NCBI GenBank assembly: GCA_964019335.1
Contig: OZ025656.1
Location: 742,001 to 806,000, forward strand
Length of the DNA: 64,000 nt
Direction: 5' to 3'
DNA from: Diplonema japonicum
Taxonomy: Eukaryota > Euglenozoa > Diplonemea > Diplonemida > Diplonemidae
Shown: piece by piece, positions 58,254 to 64,000 of the stretch
Numbering within the stretch: the first letter of the stretch is position 1
Layout of the letters: each line of letters starts with the position of its first letter
Program-made: the position numbers and the translations under genes
Notes under the pieces: generated by a model
Told to the model about the DNA's origin: nothing
Databases searched by the model: none
The model's input: only the letters and a program-made list of their open reading frames with translations

Positions 58254-60061
58254 ATGGCAGATGAAGGCGAAGGTGGCGAAAGGGTGAGCAATCTCGAAGA
58301 GAAGGAGAAGGAGGCAGACGACTCAAAGAAACGAACAAAAGGTCCACCGCCGCAACCGGGGAACAAGGCTGAGTTGATTAAAAAGCCTGCCCCGCCTGCT
58401 CCAACGCAGGCCCTGGAGAATGGCACGCTGATAAAGGGCAAGTACAAGATATCAAGTAAGATAGGCCAAGGTGCTTTTGGGGAGACATATGTTGGGGAGA
58501 ACGTGACCGACGGCACATCCGCGACGTATGCCATCAAGGTATGCTGTGGCATTTGTTGTTCACTTGTGACAGATCGAACGATGCAATGGCGCCGCCAAAA
58601 GAGATGTGCTGAAGTCGGAGGTCATCGCCTTGAAGAAGCTGCAAGGTTGCCCTAATGTTGTGAAATACATTGGCAGCGGGAGAGATGACACACTGCAGAT
58701 TAACTATCTTGTGATGGAGCGGCTTGGGAATGACATCGCGGAGATCAGGAAACGCACACAGAAGCAAACGTATGGTTTTTACACCTTTTATTATAATGTC
58801 CGCAGGTTCGAGTTAGCCTCGACCATCCGCCTTGGGCTGCAGATGCTGGAATCCATTCAAGGAGTCCACGAGCAGCACTACATACATAGAGACATCAAGC
58901 CTAGCAATTTCGTGATCGGCAGAGAAAACCCGGAAAAGGTTTATCTCATCGACTTCGGCCTTGCCAGGAGGTACCGCTCCAATGGTGTAATCAGAGCCGC
59001 ACGTCAGGCAGCCGGGTTCCGAGGAACAGCTAGATATGCAAGCATCCACTCCCACAAGCAGATGGAGCTGGGGAGGAGGGACGATCTATGGTGCTTATTC
59101 TATGTCCTTGTCGAGTTCAGGTCTGAAAGCGGCCTCCCTTGGAGAAGGCATAAGGTATGCACATTTACCAAGCATAACCCTTCACAACAGGAGAAGAACG
59201 TTATAGGTGAGATAAAGGAGCGTTACACGAACGAAACCCTCGTGCAGCATCTCCCCACAGCGTTCTCCTTATTCATGAGACATCTGTTTTCCTTGACATA
59301 TGAGAGTGAGCCTGACTACTATTATTTGAAGTCGCTTCTTCAAAGCATTGCCGAAGAAGATAATGTATGCCCTAGTGCCACTCATCACACTGCATAGATC
59401 GATCTAACAAAACCTATGGAGTGGCAGAGGCCTGGCTTCGGCCAGCCGCCAAAGAAAGAAGCGAGGCATGAAGCTCCGCCGGCGAACCCACTTGCGCGAA
59501 ATGATGCAGAGCAGGCGCCGCCACCGCGGGAGAAGGAGGTGAAAGAAGTGAAAGAAGTGATAGAGGAAGCTCAGGTGAAGGAGCCCGAGCCGCAGGTGAA
59601 GGAAGTGAAACAGGAACCAGACAAAGACAAGGATGCGACTCTTCCAACTCCGGCAGGGAGCGGTCTCCTCATGTCGCCAGCATCGCCCACGCCGACGTCC
59701 CCACGTGCACCGCCGCCGGCTCCTATCCCTGCGGCGGAGAGGGCACCAACTCCTCCGCAGCTTATTCCTGAGCCTGCGCACCCCACTGTGCCGCCTGTTG
59801 AAAAAGAACCAGAAGTGCAGCACGCAAAGGTATTCAAACTTCACCACCTCCACTGCAATAGGTCGGCAACCCGAGGAACGGAGCATTGGAGACGAAGCCC
59901 GAAAGGAATGACGAGGTATGCCATTCACTGCACAGGCACCACGCCACTAACAGGAGTCGTCGTCCACGCCGCCCAACGGCCAAAACATGAAGGATGCGGG
60001 AGCTCCGCCCAGCGAAGGGAAGGAGAGGCAAAAATGCAAAGAGTGTTGCATAGCTATGTAA
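58254..60061 (+). CDS. Casein kinase 1 family kinase with C-terminal CaaX-like motif
   Basis: Seven exons (58254-58538, 58573-58769, 58806-59154, 59191-59364, 59398-59829, 59862-59915, 59954-60061) give 532 aa; introns are 32-38 nt. Glycine loop GQGAFGETY near 70-78, AIK lysine at 95, HRDIKPSN near 188, DFGLARR, and the CK1/TTBK-type GFRGTARYASIHSH in place of APE. The kinase ends near 340, followed by a Pro/Glu-rich linker and a Lys/Cys tail ending CKECCIAM. CIAM fits a prenylation CaaX box and the extra Cys could be palmitoylated, comparable to membrane-bound yeast Yck kinases. Each junction was needed to reach this end. Confidence 0.88.
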
Positions 60062-60811
60062 ATGAACAACTCCCTCAATGTAACTGGCACCACCGGCTAG
60101 CTCACGAGTCCTACAACAACAGATAAGGTCTTATTGTTGTGTGATCGAGTGAGCTCTGCAAAGAAATATGAATAATAGTAAGTTCCTACCTAGATCTCTG
60201 TTTGTAGCATCCCTCGTTTCTCCTTGTAGCATCCCTGCTGTGCTTGCGGTTTAGTAATTGCCGTCCTCGGGACTGGTAGCACGCCATTTTTCCGAGGAAA
60301 GTACAGAGAAAAAGAGCATGATAAGAAGAAGGAAAATAGTGTTTGGGGTTTCTGTTTATTCTGGACACTGGGCGAACAGGACACGCGTCTGGTGTGTTTG
60401 TGGTTCTTCTTCAATTTTTCTCTTTTTTCTTTTTTCCCTTAGTATTTTAACGAATAGTTGTACTCTGCCTTGCATAGCGGATCACTGCTCCTAAGCAGAG
60501 GCTTATTATGTTGCTGTCTATCTTCTATGTTATGGTTATTCTCATGTCTCCGTCCCTATCGCACAGCACCACAGGTAATATGAGAACGTGACTTCTCGAC
60601 CAAGAGAACTAAAGAGACGACATCAATAAACAGAAAGAAGACGTGAGTAGGATTGGAGTACCTTGAGTCTATTTCATCATCTTCATAGTTTAGAATGTTT
60701 GTTCCTTTCTTTGCGGGGCTTCCGCTCCCATCACCCTCAAATCATATGATTTTCTGTTTTATTATGTTTCGGTAGCTTCCCAACGTGACTCATGACTTCA
60801 CAGGTGCGAGA
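60062..60811. other. Intergenic region
   Basis: 750 bp, mixed composition with T-rich tracts. Short frames only. CTTCACAG ends at 60803, 8 nt before the next ATG. Confidence 0.6.
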
Positions 60812-61750
60812 ATGGGCGACGTGCCGAACCTTGTGCAGATCAATCTTCTGCGGCTTACAAGAAGCCATGTGGTGAAGCTTCAGACACAGTATTTTCCTCA
60901 TCTTCTGACGCAAATGATCCAGGGCTGCTATGTTAGGGTGCTGCTAGAAGCGGGAGACGGCGGTGAGCAGCGATACAGGATGGCTAAAATCAGCGGGACG
61001 AGATCGGGCGAGGAATACAGCGGGTACTCTTTCGGAAGCGATTCAACTACAACCTACCTCGACCTGGATGTGCCGCAGGCCCTAGGCCACTCCACAAACA
61101 GTATCCAATTGAATTCAATCAGCAACAGCGACTTTTCCCAAGAAGAGTACGACACGTGGCTCAACAACATACCGGCTAGTGAGAAGCATAAGAAAATACC
61201 TACACCCTCGCAGCTAGAGGACAAATGGAATGAAATAAGGCCTCACCTACAAAAGGCAGGAATCGATGTCTCGAGGATGGGTCAGGATGTCTTCAAAAGC
61301 GTGCGCAGCAGTGCCACTATTATCCCGAGAAATGACCCAAAGAAGCGCAAGCTACCTGACGCCCAGAACAATAGCGGTCTTGACGAAGTCAAAGAGCTCA
61401 AGGTATGCGCCAAAGATACAGGTTGAACGACTTACAGTTCCAGCTAGAGTCTCGCAAAGACTTTCCCAAGGAGCTAAACAATCTCACCATGGATGAGCTA
61501 CACATCTTAGAGGACCAGGTGCAGGAGTACATGAACACCCTGCGACAACGCAAAAAGGATATGTCCCACTGTAAGGTACTGTCTATGTTACACACTCTAT
61601 CTTTCACAGATATGTATGGAGAAAGACGTAGAAGTAGTGCTCTTGCCCTGTAAACACCAGATCATGTGCCAATCCTGCTCGTACCAAGTCGAGGACTGCC
61701 CTGTCTGTAGGACTGCAATCACCGATAGGATCACCCCGCATAAGTTTTAG
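60812..61750 (+). CDS. Plus3-domain and RING-finger protein
   Basis: Exons 60812-61402, 61438-61575 and 61610-61750 (introns of 35 and 34 nt) encode 289 aa. The N-terminus is a Plus3 domain as in RTF1 (LLRLTRSHVVKLQ, HLLTQMIQGCYVRV, RYRMAKI). A basic KKRKLP patch and a coiled coil (QLESRKDF, MDELHILEDQVQEYMNTL) follow. A C-terminal RING finger (CKICME, LLPCKHQIMCQSC, CPVC) starts near residue 242. The second intron falls inside the first RING Cys pair and joins it. Plus3 domains bind phosphorylated elongation factors or nucleic acid, so a transcription-linked E3 is a reasonable inference. Confidence 0.85.
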
Positions 61751-61922
61751 AAGCCCCTTCTGAAGTATTTACTCCCTGATTTTTATCTCTCCCTTTTTTT
61801 TGTTTTGTTAGATATGAAAAGAAGAAAACACTGATTCCTTGAGCTTTTTGTCCATTCAACCCCAAGCTAAGGGCAGTTACCATTACACTACCTGAATCCC
61901 ATTATCAGTCAGACAGGTGCCG
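61751..61922. other. Short intergenic region
   Basis: 172 bp with T-rich sequence; CAGACAG ends at 61916, just before the next ATG. Confidence 0.5.
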
Positions 61923-62918
61923 ATGACAGAGGGGGTAAACGCGGACGAAGCCGTTGCTGTGGTGGCAGGAGTGCACTGTCTCGTGCGGTCGTTTCATGAC
62001 TGCATGGCAATGTTTTTGAAAGATGGGAAGTTCGACTTTCTGGAGAGGTGGATGGACGTTATCGACAGGCTCACGAAAGGGGACAAAGACCACGCGGGTC
62101 TGGAGAGCAGATTCACCAAACAGATGGAGTTCAGCATCTTAGAAGTAGAGACCGAAGCAAGTGTAATTCAATCTTGCGACCTCCCTTCCTTGTTCCACTC
62201 TATTGCAGGTATTCTTGGGAGGGCCTTCTACTTGGTGCGTGAGCAGGCAGTTCCTTTCGCCACAGTTGACAGTGACCTCCGTCCACTGCATAAAGCGCCT
62301 TTCCGGCACAGGCCCGCCACTGCCAACTTGAGAAAGTATAAGAGCCCTCAACCTGTCTCCCCATCCGATTTCCAGCAGCATCATCCTCCCCCGAACCCCA
62401 TGGTTACGAGGGACGGCCTGTCCATGCGGTCTATCATCCAAAAGCCTCAGAGCAGGCTAAAAAGTACGCAGAACCCTGCCCAGCTAAGTGTTGTACGTGA
62501 TGCTGCCGACCCGAGAAGAGTGCAGCGGCCATCTCCAAAGCCTGAGCTGCTGCCACCTTCGACAGTGTGGATGAATGCATTGAAAATACCGAAGAAACGG
62601 AAGCAGCCTGCAAAGCACTGGGAAGAGGCTGAAAAGGGTTTCAACAACAAAAGACCCCATGACCCCGTCGGTATCTCTGCACCCCTCAACCCTATATCTA
62701 CCCCGATACCCGTACCCCATGATGACGTACCTTTTGCTGAGCACGTTGCTAGTCTGAAGAACAGAACACGCTACGGCGGCGACTACCTGCAACAGGATAG
62801 CTTCGCTCCACCAGCCTGTTTAAATCCGCCCTCGATCCCATCGGTGCCTAACATGTTCATCAAACAGACTGCGCGACAGGAAGAGATCTCGTGGATGACA
62901 ACAGCATTAACCGTTTAA
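61923..62918 (+). CDS. Hypothetical protein, 331 aa
   Basis: The ATG lies 6 nt after AGTCAGACAG. The N-terminal 120 residues are helical and look globular (HDCMAMFLKDGKFDFLERWM, then SILEVETEASV). The remaining 200 are basic, Pro/Ser-rich and probably disordered, with KKRKQ and KRPH patches that could be nuclear localisation signals. No family recognised. Confidence 0.65.
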   Translation: MTEGVNADEAVAVVAGVHCLVRSFHDCMAMFLKDGKFDFLERWMDVIDRLTKGDKDHAGLESRFTKQMEFSILEVETEASVIQSCDLPSLFHSIAGILGRAFYLVREQAVPFATVDSDLRPLHKAPFRHRPATANLRKYKSPQPVSPSDFQQHHPPPNPMVTRDGLSMRSIIQKPQSRLKSTQNPAQLSVVRDAADPRRVQRPSPKPELLPPSTVWMNALKIPKKRKQPAKHWEEAEKGFNNKRPHDPVGISAPLNPISTPIPVPHDDVPFAEHVASLKNRTRYGGDYLQQDSFAPPACLNPPSIPSVPNMFIKQTARQEEISWMTTALTV

Positions 62919-62998
62919 CCGACCGCATTTCTATGCAGCTTGATAATTTAGTTTTTCATACAATTTCTTATCCCCCTAAGTTTTTACCCGACAGTTAC

Positions 62999-64000
62999 AT
63001 GTCGCGCGTCTTCACATGCCATGCCCCCTTGATGTCGGCGCTGCCGGCGAAGGAGGGTGTTTTGGGTGGTCTCCGATTCAGCGTGAAAGACATCTTTGAT
63101 GTTGCAGGGTATCAAACTGGTTTTGGAAGCCCCACATGGATGGAAAAGCACCCTGACACCGCCACCAAAGATGCGGAGGCTGTCAGGCTGTTAAATGAGA
63201 ATGGTGCTACATTTGTTGGGAAGACCATCATGTGTGAACTCGCGTGGAGTCTGACAGGCGAAAACGAGCATTATGGTACCCCGCCCAACCCTGCAGCGCC
63301 TGGGTGTGTCCCTGGTGGGTCTTCTAGCGGCGCTGCTGTCTCTGTTGCTGATGGCTCGTGCGACATCGCGCTGGGAACCGACACGGGCGGTAGTGTGAGG
63401 ATCCCATCCAGTCACTGTGGGCTGTGGGGCCTCAGACCTACGCATGGCAGGATCTCTCTTGAGGGTGCGTGTAGCCTAGCGCACAGCTTCGACACGACAG
63501 GTGTCTTTGCCAAGAATGCCGAGCATCTACGTTTGGCTACGTCTGTCTTACTGCAAGGCAAAGGACAGGCTGCAGCACAGCCGAGATGGCTTGTTGCTAC
63601 TAACTCTTTAGATGTTCTTGAGAGCACTGCAAGGGAGGTGGTGGATTCGTTCCTCTCTGGGCTAGACGTGCCTCTTGAAAAGGTGCACACAGGTGATGTC
63701 GAGGAGCAGATACAGCTGCTGAAGGTGATCCAGGCTTCTGAAGTGTGGGGAGAGTACGGCAAATGGGTCACAGAAGAGAAACCTGTGTTTGGCAAGATTG
63801 TAAATGAACGGTTCAAGTTCGCGGAGAAGAGTAATGCCGAAGAAGTGGAAAGGGCAACCGGAAGAAGGGGGGAGATCAAGGCAATGGCACAAGCATTGCT
63901 TGGTGATGATGGGCTGCTTCTGCTCCCTGCCGCTCCGTCTTTCCCTCCTAAGTGTGGCGGTGAGGCTGATGCTGCATGGCGTGATCAGGTGCTAAGGCTG
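62999..64000 (+). CDS. Amidase-signature hydrolase, 5' part
   Basis: The frame runs from ATG 62999 to the window end (334 codons so far, no stop). Amidase signature residues are present: SVKD lysine near residue 30, the Gly/Ser-rich GGSSSGAA near 106-113, and DTGGSVR near 128-134, which together form the Lys-Ser-Ser catalytic triad. It starts close to the catalytic lysine, so the N-terminus is short, as in plant AMI1-type enzymes. Substrate cannot be told from this part. GACAG ends 4 nt before the ATG. Confidence 0.88.
   Translation, partial: MSRVFTCHAPLMSALPAKEGVLGGLRFSVKDIFDVAGYQTGFGSPTWMEKHPDTATKDAEAVRLLNENGATFVGKTIMCELAWSLTGENEHYGTPPNPAAPGCVPGGSSSGAAVSVADGSCDIALGTDTGGSVRIPSSHCGLWGLRPTHGRISLEGACSLAHSFDTTGVFAKNAEHLRLATSVLLQGKGQAAAQPRWLVATNSLDVLESTAREVVDSFLSGLDVPLEKVHTGDVEEQIQLLKVIQASEVWGEYGKWVTEEKPVFGKIVNERFKFAEKSNAEEVERATGRRGEIKAMAQALLGDDGLLLLPAAPSFPPKCGGEADAAWRDQVLRL

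Noticed and set aside
1-64000. tRNA, rRNA, transposon or CRISPR features
   Set aside because: None seen by eye on either strand; the only rRNA-like match is 14 nt and probably chance.

Overview
The window is a compact piece of a protist nuclear genome. The genes are eukaryotic: spliceosomal GT-AG introns, ribosomal P1, eIF2B-delta, casein kinase 1, an NDR-type AGC kinase, an RMND5-type E3 subunit, TMTC, TLC and bestrophin-like membrane proteins, and large PAN/EGF/C-type-lectin receptors. TAA, TAG and TGA are all used as stops, so the code is standard. I supported about 30 genes and every one is on the + strand. Almost every start codon lies 2-60 nt (usually 4-25) after a pyrimidine-rich stretch ending in YAG. 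Co-directional genes with splice acceptors next to the ATG resemble lineages with spliced-leader trans-splicing (Euglenozoa; dinoflagellates and perkinsozoans). The many tiny cis-introns rule out a typical kinetoplastid. I cannot name the organism, and I saw no spliced-leader RNA gene.

Layout. 1-5.4 kb: a non-coding, homopolymer-rich lead-in, an ankyrin/RS-rich protein gene, an unknown gene, and two almost identical P1 ribosomal stalk genes. 5.5-12.3 kb: one 8-exon gene for a pseudokinase fused to a series of TBCC/CARP-type modules, with a 1.1 kb internal duplication. 12.4-34 kb: signalling, ubiquitin, cytoskeletal and membrane genes (NDR kinase, RMND5-like, coiled coil, bestrophin-like, J-domain, helical-repeat, EF-hand, B-box, TPR, ankyrin-TM, divergent kinase, TLC, glycosyltransferase). 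34.4-51.4 kb: two tandem, 9-exon giant lectin receptors, apparently identical over about 7.7 kb and differing only in their last exons. 52-64 kb: a possible small spliced gene, an F-box multi-pass membrane protein, TMTC, eIF2B-delta, a casein kinase 1 ending in a CaaX-like motif, a Plus3-RING protein, an unknown gene, and an amidase that runs off the window.

Ordinary introns are about 30-45 nt, begin GTATG (sometimes GTTTG, GTGTG, GTATT, GTACT or GTTAG) and end in YAG. Exon models were made by hand: each junction was chosen so that the reading frame and protein homology continue. The lectin-receptor introns differ, being mostly 52-88 nt and rich in CAAAA/AAC repeats.

Three themes stand out. 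First, the one-directional gene array with an acceptor before each gene. Second, repeated near-perfect homogenisation of coding blocks with sharp edges (P1 pair, TBCC module, lectin receptors), which suggests recent tandem duplication or gene conversion. Third, unusual domain combinations: pseudokinase-TBCC, Plus3-RING, F-box with multi-pass membrane segments, CK1 with a prenylation motif, PAN/CTLD receptor with PDZ-like tail, and a W-rich domain shared by an ankyrin/RS protein and the receptor tails.
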